From NCBI RefSeq assembly GCF_015477605.1, contig NZ_JADLQX010000027.1, forward strand, positions 17,817 to 81,816: 64,000 nucleotides of DNA. The letters run 5' to 3'. Below, one piece after another: positions 25,156 through 34,121 of this stretch (the stretch's first letter is position 1; each line of letters opens with the position of its first letter). The position numbers and the translations under genes were made by a program. The notes under the pieces were generated by a model. It ran no database searches, was not told where the DNA came from, and was given only the letters and a program-made list of their open reading frames with translations. Origin of the DNA: Nocardia amamiensis. GTDB lineage: Bacteria; Actinomycetota; Actinomycetes; Mycobacteriales; Mycobacteriaceae.

Positions 25156-25725
25156 ATGGTCGAGTCCATGAACGACGCGACATCGATCCGGATTGGAACC
25201 GCAGACGACGCACGGCACCACTTCGATGCGATCTGCGAGCTGTATGTCGAAGCATTCTCGGCACCCCCGTTTGTTTGGCCGGAGACCGAGTCGCAGCGGC
25301 ATCGGCAGATGCTCGCCAAAATGAGCGCTTCGCCGAGCTTCGGCATCGCTCTAGCCGAATCCGATGGGGGTCTAGTCGGATTCGTCTACGGAAGCACGCT
25401 GACGACCGATACCGGATGGTGGGAAGGATTTCAACAGCCGGTACCCCCGGATGTTCTGCGTGAATGGCCGGGACGGACCTTCGCGGTGATCGATCTCGCC
25501 GTCCGGGAGTCAGCGCGCCGACATGGCATCGGCCGCCGACTGCTGAACATGCTGCTCGACAGCCGACCCGAGCAGCGTGCGACGCTGGCAGTCCAGCCGC
25601 AGGCGGAAGACTCACATGCGTTCTACCGGGCAGTGGGTGGATGGCGGCTGGTTGGGCGGCAAACCACACCGGCGTTCGTATCACCGGAGTTCGACATCTA
25701 CATCCGGGAACTGGGGAATCCATAG
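25156..25725 (+). CDS. GNAT-family N-acetyltransferase
   Basis: A 189-residue acetyltransferase with the acetyl-CoA binding stretch DLAVRESARRHGIGRRLLNMLLD (about residues 116-138) and the late AFYRAVGGWRLVG. The acceptor is unknown. The start is unclear: ATG 25156 is used, ATG 25168 is also possible, and neither has a strong ribosome site. Its 3' end overlaps the convergent Xre/TPR gene by 28 bases. Confidence 0.8.
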   Translation: MVESMNDATSIRIGTADDARHHFDAICELYVEAFSAPPFVWPETESQRHRQMLAKMSASPSFGIALAESDGGLVGFVYGSTLTTDTGWWEGFQQPVPPDVLREWPGRTFAVIDLAVRESARRHGIGRRLLNMLLDSRPEQRATLAVQPQAEDSHAFYRAVGGWRLVGRQTTPAFVSPEFDIYIRELGNP

Positions 25726-27041
25726 TCCGCCAGGAGTTGGTCGAGCTCGCGTACACACAGAGCGTCAGTCCACCGACCGAGGTCCGATCGAGCATCAGCG
25801 ATGATGCCGATTAGCCGGTCCGAACGGCACTCGGTGGCGAGACGGGCTGCCTTGCCGATACATTTTGCTGCTTCATCGATTTCCCATCCTGCGATATGGG
25901 CATGCGCAAGGTCGATGTAGGCCACTGCCCGGTTGCGTGTGAAGCCCTCGCCGATGAGAGCGAGCGACGATTCGGCCGCAACCTGTGCCTCGGCTGCAGA
26001 TCCGAGCCTGTACATGCAGTCGCTCCGAAACGCTAGTGAAAGACCCGGCCCATGGAAGTACGCGACAGAGTTCTTTTCGGCCGGAAAGTCATCCAGCGTG
26101 GCATCGGCGGCGTCGAGTGCCGTGACACATGCCTCATGCCGTCCTGTGGTGGCGTAGGCATACGCTGCGATGTCATCGGCATAGGCGCGTAACAGGCGAT
26201 CATCAACGCTTCGTGCCCAGTTCTGCGCGGCCACTGCGTGATCGATCCCTGTCCGAGGAGACCCACGCCAGGTCGCGAGGTAGCTCAGATTGCACAGGAT
26301 GAGGGCGACGAGTGCGTCGTTACCCGCGTCGTGCGCGGATTCGCGGGCCTGCTCGTAGCTGGAATTCGCAGAGTTGAAGTCACAGAGGTCGAACTGCATC
26401 CACCCGGCCAGCTGCGCGAGCCGGCTATGAAGCGTCAGCAACCGCGGCCGCAAATGGTTGGGCGCCGGCTGCAGCAGTGCGGATGTAATCGCCTGCTGAA
26501 CGGAGACCATCGGAAGAACAGCGTGGGGGCCGTAGAGGTTGTTCTGCGAACGCGCAATATCCAGCGCAGCCTCGATATGACCGACGGTCAAGTCATCCAC
26601 ACGGTCGGGTTGGATGAGCACTTCGCCGACTCGACGTTGCTCGTCCGGATCCAAACCCGCCAAGATCGCGGCGACAGCAGGGAGCCCACCGGCAACGCCA
26701 CCGAACAGAGAGAGCAACTCACGCCGATTCATCTCGACCCACGTCCGCAGTTCGACATCCAGTGGCGAGTGTAGGCGGGTCGACGCTGAGCAAGTGGCAA
26801 TCGCAGGCGTGAGCGATGCACCTTCGTTGTAGAACCTATACGTCTGCTCCTGGCTTAGACCGTTGAGCAGCGTGTCCATGACGTCCGAAGAACGCGGGCT
26901 CAGCGCGGCCTTACTGCCGTGCTGCTCCCACTTCCCGACCGTTCGCACCGCCCGCCCGCAAGCCGCCGCGAACTCCTCCTGTGTCAACCGCATTGCCGTA
27001 CGAAGCGCCAGAACATCTGCGCCAGTCCACTTGTCGATCAT
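25698..27041 (-). CDS. Xre-type regulator with TPR-like helical domain
   Basis: The 447-residue protein has an N-terminal Xre helix-turn-helix (LALRTAMRLTQEEFAAACGRAVRTVGKWE) and a long helical C-terminal part with repeated paired helices (for example SSYEQARESAHDAGNDALVALI and AAYAYATTGRHEACVTAL), typical of peptide- or partner-sensing TPR regulators. ATG at 27041 starts directly before the helix-turn-helix; the frame is open to 27329 without domain support. It is divergent from the operon starting at 27272 and is the likely regulator of that operon. Confidence 0.82.
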   Translation of the reverse strand: MIDKWTGADVLALRTAMRLTQEEFAAACGRAVRTVGKWEQHGSKAALSPRSSDVMDTLLNGLSQEQTYRFYNEGASLTPAIATCSASTRLHSPLDVELRTWVEMNRRELLSLFGGVAGGLPAVAAILAGLDPDEQRRVGEVLIQPDRVDDLTVGHIEAALDIARSQNNLYGPHAVLPMVSVQQAITSALLQPAPNHLRPRLLTLHSRLAQLAGWMQFDLCDFNSANSSYEQARESAHDAGNDALVALILCNLSYLATWRGSPRTGIDHAVAAQNWARSVDDRLLRAYADDIAAYAYATTGRHEACVTALDAADATLDDFPAEKNSVAYFHGPGLSLAFRSDCMYRLGSAAEAQVAAESSLALIGEGFTRNRAVAYIDLAHAHIAGWEIDEAAKCIGKAARLATECRSDRLIGIIADARSDLGRWTDALCVRELDQLLADYGFPSSRM

Positions 27042-27271
27042 CGCTGGCCCCACCCACCACTCGGCGTGTCGAATACCGGAAGAGTAGGACCAAAATGCCT
27101 GCCGCGTACCTGTATTACGTCGCTCCGTCACCGGATTCTGGAACCCGCATCCGGTGCCGGGTCGGTGCCGTTGCCGCCCAACGGCACACCGATCAGTTGT
27201 GAGCGGCCGATCGGTGGCGCTTGCTCCTCGGCGCCGGATGCTCATCACATGACGAGCAGGGAGGCGCGGGG

Positions 27272-27751
27272 ATGGGGTTGGACGACACTCAGGTGCTGCC
27301 GCCGGTGCAGGCCGATACGCCTTCGACACGGTGTCGGTTCTATCGGGAGACGTGCGGGCTACCCGCGCGAGTGCAGCCCGAAATCGGAAGCATCATCGTG
27401 CCTGCGGGCAAAGTTGGCGCGATTACCATGCCGCATCAGCTCGGCGCTGCGGTCAAAAGCCATATGCACAGTCAGGGTGTGCAGCTCGGTCCCATCGTGT
27501 CGCACCCTCGGTCGAAACGGTGGACGTTCCTGATCGTGCCGGACGTACCGGACGAGAACAGGCTGTTCGCCGAGATGTTCCGGCTCAACGTTTCGGTGTC
27601 GCGCTTCGGCGCGCAAATCGCGTTGCCGTCGCCCGGTGCCCGGCAGGCGGGATTCCGCGTCTGGGTGCGCCCTCCACGCGACGAGTTCCGCCCATCCGGC
27701 ATGGCCGTGATCGAGTCCATCCGCGCCTGTCGGTCGAAGCGCAGGCGGTAG
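27272..27751 (+). CDS. Uncharacterised actinobacterial protein
   Basis: A 159-residue protein with the segments RCRFYRETCGLPARV, IVPAGKVGAITMP, GPIVSHPRSKRWTFLI and GFRVWVRPP. It reads like a compact alpha/beta protein, perhaps distantly related to the N-terminal domain of bifunctional primase/polymerases; that link is a guess. ATG at 27272 has GGGAGG 7 bases ahead. First gene of the tightly packed operon, divergent from the Xre/TPR regulator. A decayed second copy of its 3' half lies at 31550-31683. Confidence 0.65.
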   Translation: MGLDDTQVLPPVQADTPSTRCRFYRETCGLPARVQPEIGSIIVPAGKVGAITMPHQLGAAVKSHMHSQGVQLGPIVSHPRSKRWTFLIVPDVPDENRLFAEMFRLNVSVSRFGAQIALPSPGARQAGFRVWVRPPRDEFRPSGMAVIESIRACRSKRRR

Positions 27752-27755
27752 TGAT

Positions 27756-28040
27756 ATGGGTCCGCAACGGTCGCCGCGCCCTGAAGAAGACGACGTTCAT
27801 CTTTCGGTCCAGTTCCATGATGTGGATCTTGATTTCGCCGCCTGCCTGACGGCCGCGTTGTATTTCGTGCAGGACTGGCGCGCTTACCACTACCCAGATG
27901 CAGTGACCGTGATCCCCGGCGACGCGGCTGGACTACCTCGATTGCCGAACGAACGCCTTTATCTGGAGCCGTGTCCGCGTGATTTTCGAGGGGCAACCAT
28001 CGGCGAGCCGCCCGTGGAATGGACGGAGAAGAACCAATGA
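27756..28040 (+). CDS. Hypothetical protein of the kinase-glycosylase-radical SAM operon
   Basis: A 94-residue acidic protein with FAACLTAALYFVQDWRAYHYPD and a C-terminal PPVEWTEKNQ. I do not recognise the family. ATG 27756 lies 4 bases after the previous stop, and its TGA overlaps the next ATG as ATGA, so it is embedded in the operon and probably co-translated. Confidence 0.55.
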   Translation: MGPQRSPRPEEDDVHLSVQFHDVDLDFAACLTAALYFVQDWRAYHYPDAVTVIPGDAAGLPRLPNERLYLEPCPRDFRGATIGEPPVEWTEKNQ

Positions 28041-28777
28041 GTCATCAGGTGCAACCCGAAAATGCGGATGCGACAACCGGCGCAGGCATGCTAGTTACTC
28101 TCGACGGTCCGGGAGGGGTTGGCAAGTCCAGCATTAGCCGCGAGCTTGTCGGCTATCTGCGCCGCCGAGGGGTCCGTGTGCACGCCACGGCACAGCCCAG
28201 CCCGACCGCGCTCGGTGATCTTATCCGTGTGCAGGCCGACACCTATCGCGGAATTGCGTTGGCGTGCTTGGTTGCTGGTGATCGGCATCATCAACTTGCC
28301 AATGAGATCGTCCCGGCGATCGACTCTGGCACGGTCGTGGTCTGTGACCGCTATCTGCCGTCCTCGCTCGTGCTGCAGACACTCGATGGTGTCGACGCCC
28401 AAACGGTATGGCAGCTCAATCATGGTGTGCGTATGCCAGATTTGGCGGTGATGCTGCACGCAGACGTCCGCGCACTGACAGCAAGACTCAGCACGCGAGG
28501 CGCACACGATCGATTCGAACGCGCAAGCGACAGCAGCCAGATCCAATCCGACCGCTTCCACGAAGTTGCCGCCGAACTCGCTCACACCGGGTGGCCGGTT
28601 GCCGAGTTCGACTGCACGCATCGGCGGCCGTCCGACACCGCCCGCGCGATCGGCAAGCTCATCCTGCCTCACATCCAGGCACACCACCCAGGCACCGATC
28701 GGCACGGTCAATCCACCGAACAGCAGGGAAGCGACGATGATGACCGAACACAAACCAGTGAAGGGAGCAACGAATGA
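28037..28777 (+). CDS. Thymidylate kinase-like protein
   Basis: The 246-residue P-loop kinase has LDGPGGVGKSS near residue 22, the DRY-type motif CDRYLPSSLVLQ and a LID-like Arg-rich stretch ARLSTRGAHDRFERAS, all as in dTMP kinases. The C-terminal 40 residues are long, polar and acidic, unlike housekeeping Tmk. A specialised nucleotide kinase acting on a modified thymidylate or related nucleotide is plausible but inferred. GGAG precedes the ATG by 8 bases, and overlaps of 4 bases at both ends show coupling. Confidence 0.75.
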   Translation: MSHQVQPENADATTGAGMLVTLDGPGGVGKSSISRELVGYLRRRGVRVHATAQPSPTALGDLIRVQADTYRGIALACLVAGDRHHQLANEIVPAIDSGTVVVCDRYLPSSLVLQTLDGVDAQTVWQLNHGVRMPDLAVMLHADVRALTARLSTRGAHDRFERASDSSQIQSDRFHEVAAELAHTGWPVAEFDCTHRRPSDTARAIGKLILPHIQAHHPGTDRHGQSTEQQGSDDDDRTQTSEGSNE

Positions 28778-29571
28778 TCGCCGGACGGATGATGCTCGAC
28801 CACCCAGGCTGGATTCAGACGACCGAGGGCGTGACCCACCGCGCCGTCACCGACGGTCACCGCGTCACGCTCGTCACCGAAAGCGGAGCTGGCGACGGGT
28901 GGTTGCGGTTCGAAGAGTTCGATCCGGCCGCGCTGGCCGGTGCCGATGACATGTTGATCGGGTTGAAGGCTGCTGGCCCCGTTGCACGGCTGGCGAATCC
29001 GAACTTGTGGGATGCGCTGGCCACCGCAATTGTGCGGCAGGTGATCCGGGCCAGGCAGGCCCGCAAGCTGTATTTGCTGTTCAGCCGCGTTTACGGGCAG
29101 CCGGTCAGCCACGGTGACACCACAGCATGGCTGTTCCCGGGACCGCAGACGATCCTCGAGTTGTCCGACCAGGCGTTCTCCGAACTCGGGGTCGCGTTCA
29201 AACGGTCCGCGCTTCAGGCCGCTGCTCGGGCTTATCTCGAACACGGCGAAGCCTGGACCGCAATGGCGAGTTCCGCCCCTGACCGCCTCGCGCTGATCGA
29301 CGCCTTACAGGCGGTACCACGGATCGGGCCGTGGACCGCTGGCGCTGCGGTCGCCGACTTCACCAACGATTTCTCCGTGTATCCGTATGCCGATCTCGCT
29401 GTCCGAACGTGGGCAAGGCGGCTCTCACCCGAGCGAATGTGGCATGACGATGAGCCCGGGTTCGCGGCACAATGGCAAGAGTTGGCGGGAAATCAATTGT
29501 CCGCGTGGACATTACTCACTCTCGCATGGGGGATAAACAATGCCGACATCACCAGAACGGTCCCGTCGTGA
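28774..29571 (+). CDS. HhH-GPD base-excision glycosylase-like protein (AlkA type)
   Basis: The 265-residue protein has a helix-hairpin-helix LQAVPRIGPWTAGAAV near residue 190 followed by the aspartate in YPYADLAVR, matching the AlkA/3-methyladenine glycosylase signature. LWDALATAIVRQVI resembles the glycosylase core start. Such enzymes release damaged or modified bases from DNA. ATGA overlap with the kinase gene and a 32-base overlap with the radical SAM gene place it firmly in the operon. Confidence 0.75.
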   Translation: MIAGRMMLDHPGWIQTTEGVTHRAVTDGHRVTLVTESGAGDGWLRFEEFDPAALAGADDMLIGLKAAGPVARLANPNLWDALATAIVRQVIRARQARKLYLLFSRVYGQPVSHGDTTAWLFPGPQTILELSDQAFSELGVAFKRSALQAAARAYLEHGEAWTAMASSAPDRLALIDALQAVPRIGPWTAGAAVADFTNDFSVYPYADLAVRTWARRLSPERMWHDDEPGFAAQWQELAGNQLSAWTLLTLAWGINNADITRTVPS

Positions 29572-31012
29572 CCTGATCGCTGGAGCCGCCACGAGCCACC
29601 CACTGGATGCGCTGTTCGTCAACGCACCGCTTCGCGACTACAGTCTGCGTCCCAGAGTCAACGACTTCACACTTCCTGTGCTGGGCATGGGCTACATCGC
29701 CACTTACGCCGCACAGCAGGGATTCAATGTCGGGGTCCTCGATGCCGAAGCCCACGGATTGGGTGTCGACCAGACGATCGACCTCATCAATACCACCCGG
29801 CCGCGGTGGGCAGGATTCAACCTGCTCGCACCCACCTATGAGATCAGTGCCCGCGTCGCCGCCGGTCTAGACCCCGAAATCAAGGTCATGCTTGGTGGGC
29901 ACCAGGCGAAAGCAATGCCGAGCCAAATCCTCGCCGATCCACGCATGACACGCTGCGCCGCGCTGGTCCTCGGCGAAGCAGAGACCCGAGTATCGGAACT
30001 CCTCGACGATCACAGCAACCGATCCCGCTTACCGGGCGTGATGTGGCTGGACCGGATTATGCGGACACCGGTTACCGGCGGAATACCGGGCACGTCCCAC
30101 TATCTCGCACCCGACATCAATACGCTGCCGTTTGTCGACCGAACATACTTGTGCCAGGACCCCCACTACGAGCAGGGCCGGTGGGAAGCGAACATGGTCG
30201 GCGCGCGGGGATGCCCATACAATTGCTCGTTCTGCGGAGCGGCGGTCAGTGCCAACCCGGACATCACCATCCGCACCCGCAGCCCGCACAACATCATCGA
30301 TGAGATGGTGCGCTTACGTGAAGACAACGCAGTGACCGCGTTTCGGTTCGTCGACGACCTCTTCCTGGGAGCACGCCGCGTGATCGACACGATGATGGGC
30401 GCGTTCACCACTGAACGAGTCGGCGACTGGGCGTGCTGGGATGCCACCGGTCGCATCAACGTACTGCATCGCGCCGCCGATGCCACACTGGATACCTTGG
30501 CGTCCAATGGATTACGCGAAGTCGCACTCGGTATCGAGTCCGGCAGCGCTCGCATGCTCGAGTACATCGACAAACGCATCACCCCCGAGATGGCGGTCAG
30601 CGTCGTGACCCGCCTTGCCGAACGCGGCATCGGCGTGAAGGGCTACTTCATCCTCGGATTTCCCGGCGAGACACGCGAAGAGATCGACGCTACTGAGCAG
30701 TTGATCCACCGATTGTGGGAGGCCACCGATCAACTACCCGGCCAATTCCGTGCGTCGGTGTTCGAGTTCCGTCCTTACCCCGGCACGCCTGAATGGCATC
30801 GACTGATGAAGACCGGACGCTACCAGCCGGAACAGCTTCTGAACTACTCGCCGGTGGATTTGACCGACGGGGGTGTCGACGAGTCGATGCTTGCCCGCGA
30901 CGAGTTCAACTTCTCGGTCAACCTCCAGCTCGCCGAAGCGCCAACCAGCTATATCCGTGCCAAGCTGGTCGACCTGGCGCGCGCCCAGCATGAGCGCACC
31001 ACCACCGGTTAG
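29540..31012 (+). CDS. B12-binding radical SAM enzyme
   Basis: The 490-residue protein has an N-terminal cobalamin-binding-like Rossmann domain (LFVNAPLRD, LPVLGMGYIATYAAQQGFNVGVLDAE) and the radical SAM motif GCPYNCSFCGA near residue 223, then GIESGS and FILGFPGET of the Elp3/MiaB-like core. Class B methyltransferases and related B12 radical enzymes share this layout. The substrate is unknown; the neighbours suggest a nucleotide or base. ATG 29540 has GGGGGA 7 bases upstream despite lying inside the previous gene. It ends against the convergent NUDIX gene with a 4-base overlap. Confidence 0.85.
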   Translation: MPTSPERSRRDLIAGAATSHPLDALFVNAPLRDYSLRPRVNDFTLPVLGMGYIATYAAQQGFNVGVLDAEAHGLGVDQTIDLINTTRPRWAGFNLLAPTYEISARVAAGLDPEIKVMLGGHQAKAMPSQILADPRMTRCAALVLGEAETRVSELLDDHSNRSRLPGVMWLDRIMRTPVTGGIPGTSHYLAPDINTLPFVDRTYLCQDPHYEQGRWEANMVGARGCPYNCSFCGAAVSANPDITIRTRSPHNIIDEMVRLREDNAVTAFRFVDDLFLGARRVIDTMMGAFTTERVGDWACWDATGRINVLHRAADATLDTLASNGLREVALGIESGSARMLEYIDKRITPEMAVSVVTRLAERGIGVKGYFILGFPGETREEIDATEQLIHRLWEATDQLPGQFRASVFEFRPYPGTPEWHRLMKTGRYQPEQLLNYSPVDLTDGGVDESMLARDEFNFSVNLQLAEAPTSYIRAKLVDLARAQHERTTTG

Positions 31013-31473
31013 ATGCTGACGCCGGCGACCACAGCCGGTGTATTCCAGCCGTGCTCGCTGAACTGCGTTCCGCCGTCGAGGAATGCGTGGATTCCGACGG
31101 CGGGGTACTCGATCAAGTCATCGGGCAGCTGGTCGATAGGGAACCACTGCACAGCCGCGCACTTGTCTGGTTCCCGATTCACCGGCTCTCCGGCCCACCG
31201 ACGTGCCTGAAGGAACATCCCCAGCCGGGGCTCCGGGCCGGAACCGGCGGCGTGTACCGCGTGGACGAAATGGAGGTCGGTCGGGTCGATGAGCACGCCG
31301 ACTTCCTCATGGGCTTCACGGATGGCGGCAGCAGTGATCGGCTCGCCCGCATCCAGTTTGCCCGACGGTAGATGCCACCTGCCTTCGAACATATCTCCTC
31401 GGCGCTGAGTCAGCAGCAGTTCGTCGTCGCGCACGAGCAGGATATGAACGTCTACCAGGTGACGATCGGCCAT
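31009..31473 (-). CDS. NUDIX hydrolase
   Basis: The 154-residue protein has a complete Nudix box: GKLDAGEPITAAAIREAHEE followed by VGV. These enzymes hydrolyse nucleoside diphosphates linked to another group, including unusual dNTPs. ATG at 31473 has GAGGAG 7 bases upstream; the ATG at 31479 is too close to it. It converges on the radical SAM gene. A shortened second copy lies at 33919-34041. Confidence 0.87.
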   Translation of the reverse strand: MADRHLVDVHILLVRDDELLLTQRRGDMFEGRWHLPSGKLDAGEPITAAAIREAHEEVGVLIDPTDLHFVHAVHAAGSGPEPRLGMFLQARRWAGEPVNREPDKCAAVQWFPIDQLPDDLIEYPAVGIHAFLDGGTQFSEHGWNTPAVVAGVSI

Positions 31474-31549
31474 CGGCATCTCCTCGCGTTCCAGGTCGGC
31501 GGAGACAATACGGCACCGGCGATCTTGTCACCAGTGGACCCGCGTGGGC

Positions 31550-31683
31550 TTCGGCCAGATGCTCCGGCTCAACGGTTTCGGTGTCGCGCTTCGGCGCGCA
31601 AATCGCGCCGGCACCCGACAGGCGTGATTCCGCGTCTGGGTGACATCACCATGCGATGCCTTCCGGCCATCCGGCATGGCCGC
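31550..31683 (+). pseudogene. Decayed 3' fragment of the 27272-type gene
   Basis: The stretch resembles 27568-27710 closely: shared blocks include TTTCGGTGTCGCGCTTCGG, GCGCGCAAATCGCG and CCGCGTCTGGGTG, then CATCCGGCATGGCCG. It has no start and several small deletions, and it cannot encode the protein. The 31474-31826 gap holds nothing else recognisable. Confidence 0.7.
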
Positions 31684-31826
31684 TTGTTCCGGGGCGGGAC
31701 GTTCGTGACGCTCGGCAACCCACGCAGCGCTGTGCGTTGCGCACGCGTCGTTCGGGGCGCTCGAACCTACCAGTATGGAACGGTTCCGAATCGCGTCGGC
31801 GGCGGCCTCGCATAAGGCGACAACTC

Positions 31827-32801
31827 TCAGGATGACACTCCGTAGCAGGTGGCAATCGCGGCGGCGCGGTTGCGCAGGGAGGTGCGCAACGACTGCGGCG
31901 CAACGGCTTCCGCGTCCGTGGTGAGCTGCCACAGCGCCCATTCGGCGTGTCGGGAATCTTGGAAGGTCACCTCCAGCCGCAGCCAGCCGTTTGCGTCGGG
32001 TTCCTCGGTGTGGACCGCCAGTGCGGTGCTCACCAGGTCCTCCCGCCGCGCCGGGTGCACCCGTACCAGCACGGCGATTTGGTCGCCGCTGGTCCGAAAC
32101 CGCGTGCTGCGTTCCTGCCACGCCCGGTCCAGATCGACCCGGTCTGGTCGCTGTGCCGGTTCGGGGAGTTCCTTTGCTGCCAGCACCCGCGACAGCCGGT
32201 ACGTGCGGTCCGCGCCGGACCTCGTGGCCAGCAGGTAGAGCTGGTCGCGAACGATTACCAGGCCGATCGGGTCCACCGTGCGCCACTTCGGGGTCTGGTC
32301 GAGGGCCGCGTAGTGGATGCGCAGCTTGTGTCCGGCGAAGACCGCTCGCCGGACCTCGGCCAATATGGTGCCGGGCACCTCCTCAGCGACCAGCCGACGC
32401 GACAGCAGATCGGTCTCCGGATCGATGAGCAATCGCTCGGCCACGTCAGCTGCGGTGCCCCGATAGCTTTCCGGTAGCGCGTCGACCACCTTGAGCATCG
32501 CCGAAGCAAGCGCCGAGCCGAGGCCGAATGCCTCTGCGCCGCGCCGTGATCCGGCGATGAGCAAGGCAAGCGCCTCGTCGTGGTTCAGCCCGGTGAGCTC
32601 GGTCCGAAACCCAGGTAGCAACGCGAAACCTCCGTGCCGGCCGCGTTCGGCGAAGACCGGGACACCGGCCGCGGACAGCGCCTCGATGTCGCGCAACACG
32701 GTGCGGGTGGACACCTCCAGCTCGTCGGCCAGCTCGGCCGCGGTCAGCCGACCGCGCTGGCGCAGCAGCAGCACCAGCGACACCAACCGGTCGGCGCGCA
32801 T
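31827..32801 (-). CDS. WYL-domain transcriptional regulator
   Basis: The 324-residue protein has an N-terminal winged helix (LRQRGRLTAAELADELEVSTRTVLRDIEALSAAGV) and a WYL-like sensor domain (YAALDQTPKWRTVDPIGLVIVRDQLYLLATR) with a C-terminal WCX-type extension. WYL proteins sense nucleic acids or nucleotides in several defence and repair settings. It is divergent from the RidA gene and probably regulates it or itself. Confidence 0.85.
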   Translation of the reverse strand: MRADRLVSLVLLLRQRGRLTAAELADELEVSTRTVLRDIEALSAAGVPVFAERGRHGGFALLPGFRTELTGLNHDEALALLIAGSRRGAEAFGLGSALASAMLKVVDALPESYRGTAADVAERLLIDPETDLLSRRLVAEEVPGTILAEVRRAVFAGHKLRIHYAALDQTPKWRTVDPIGLVIVRDQLYLLATRSGADRTYRLSRVLAAKELPEPAQRPDRVDLDRAWQERSTRFRTSGDQIAVLVRVHPARREDLVSTALAVHTEEPDANGWLRLEVTFQDSRHAEWALWQLTTDAEAVAPQSLRTSLRNRAAAIATCYGVSS

Positions 32802-32933
32802 CCGAAAACTGTACCGAATACACGACAGAGGATGTCGTGATTAGCTGGGAGGCTTTCCGCCACGGCGTCACAGACAGCGGCTACCGGGCCGGTGGACGCA
32901 CGTACTTCAATGAATCGAATGGGAGCTGATGTG

Positions 32934-33329
32934 GTGGAACGAACGGCAGTCAACCCGGTGACGTGGTCGGAGGAGCTGGGATTCAACCAGGGTGAGCTCG
33001 TCTCCGGGCACACCCGGACCCTGTACTGCTCCGGCCAGACCGCGATGAGCGGCGACGGCAAACCACAGCATGACGGTGACATGGCGGCGCAGTTGGCGCT
33101 GAGTCTCGACAACTTGGAGGCCGTGCTCAAAGAGGCCGGCATGTCGCTGGCGAACCTCGTCCGGCTCAACGTCTACACCACCGACGTCGATCTGCTCTTC
33201 CAGCACTACGGCGTGCTGGCGTCGCGGCTGGGCGCTTCCGGGGTGGCGCCGGCTACCACGATGCTCGGGGTCACACGGCTGGCGATTCCCGGCCAGATGG
33301 TCGAGCTCGAGGGAACCGCCGTCGAGTGA
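32934..33329 (+). CDS. RidA/YjgF family protein
   Basis: The 131-residue protein has YCSGQTAMSGDG, LDNLEAVLKEAGMSLANLVRLNVYTTD and TTMLGVTRLAIPGQMVELEG, the pattern of RidA-type imine/enamine deaminases and relatives. GTG at 32934 has GGGAG 8 bases upstream; longer in-frame starts add residues not usual in the family. It lies 1 base before the next start and is probably cotranscribed. Confidence 0.85.
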   Translation: MERTAVNPVTWSEELGFNQGELVSGHTRTLYCSGQTAMSGDGKPQHDGDMAAQLALSLDNLEAVLKEAGMSLANLVRLNVYTTDVDLLFQHYGVLASRLGASGVAPATTMLGVTRLAIPGQMVELEGTAVE

Positions 33330-33330
33330 T

Positions 33331-33882
33331 GTGACCTCGCCGCCTCCGGTAGGGCTGCCGGAGGCGGCGAGCAGCAGGAAGGTAGGTGATTTCCCGGTGC
33401 TCAGAATGGTGACAATCGGCGTCTACGGCTTCGACGGCGAGTCCTTCCTGCAACGGCTACGGCGCGCGGATGTTCGCCTGCTGCTCGATGTTCGCGAGCG
33501 CCGCGGGGTCCGCGGACCCGAGTACGCCTGGGCGAACTCGCGGCGACTGCAGGCGGCCCTCGCCCAAGCCGGGATCGCCTACGAGCACCACCGCGAACTT
33601 GCCCCGACCACCGAGCTCCGCCGGCTCCAGTATGCCGAGGACGACCGCCAAGGGGTCGGCAAACGCTCGCGCCGTGAACTCGCTGCCGAGTACACCCGCC
33701 GCTACACCACCGAGATCCTCGACCGCGCCGACCTCGCCCCGATCGTGTCGGCGCTGCCGAGCAGCGGGACCGCAGCCCTGCTCTGCGTAGAGCGCGACCC
33801 TGAGGCTTGCCATCGCTCATTGATCGCCCGGCGGCTGACCGAGCAGCACCACGTCACGGTCGAGCACCTGCGCCCGTTGTGA
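33331..33882 (+). CDS. DUF488 family protein
   Basis: The 183-residue protein matches DUF488: VTIGVYGFDGESFLQRLRRADVRLLLDVRERRG near residue 27, and CVERDPEACHRSLIARRL near the end with conserved Cys and His. The family function is unknown. GTG at 33331 begins one base after the RidA stop; ATG at 33406 would start directly at the domain and is an alternative. Residues 1-25 are outside the domain. Confidence 0.8.
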   Translation: MTSPPPVGLPEAASSRKVGDFPVLRMVTIGVYGFDGESFLQRLRRADVRLLLDVRERRGVRGPEYAWANSRRLQAALAQAGIAYEHHRELAPTTELRRLQYAEDDRQGVGKRSRRELAAEYTRRYTTEILDRADLAPIVSALPSSGTAALLCVERDPEACHRSLIARRLTEQHHVTVEHLRPL

Positions 33883-33918
33883 CGCGGGAATTCCTCAATA
33901 TCTCGCGAACCTTCCAGG

Positions 33919-34041
33919 TCAATGCACTAGATGGCTGACCGTAGCCGGTGTATTCCAGCCGTGCTCGCTGAACTGCGTTCCGCCGTTGAGGTATGCGCGT
34001 ATTCCGACGGCGGGGTACTCGACCAGGTGACGATCGGCCAT
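33919..34041 (-). pseudogene. Shortened second copy of the NUDIX gene
   Basis: A 40-codon frame begins MADRHLVEYPAVGI and continues GGTQFSEHGWNTPA, which is the first six residues of the NUDIX protein joined in frame to its last 30 or so. The whole Nudix box is missing. Upstream bases (GGTCGGC...GATACGGCACCG) also match those before the intact gene. It is a product of duplication followed by internal deletion. Confidence 0.8.
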
Positions 34042-34121
34042 CGGCATCTCCTCGCCTCAATGGTCGGCCGAGACGATACGGCACCGTCGGGCCAGCGGAT
34101 CGATGGCAGGCTCGGTATCGC

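Noticed and set aside
31480..31815. Plus-strand frame over the stretch after the NUDIX gene
   Set aside because: It has no family features and overlaps the decayed 27272-type fragment, which runs in several frames.
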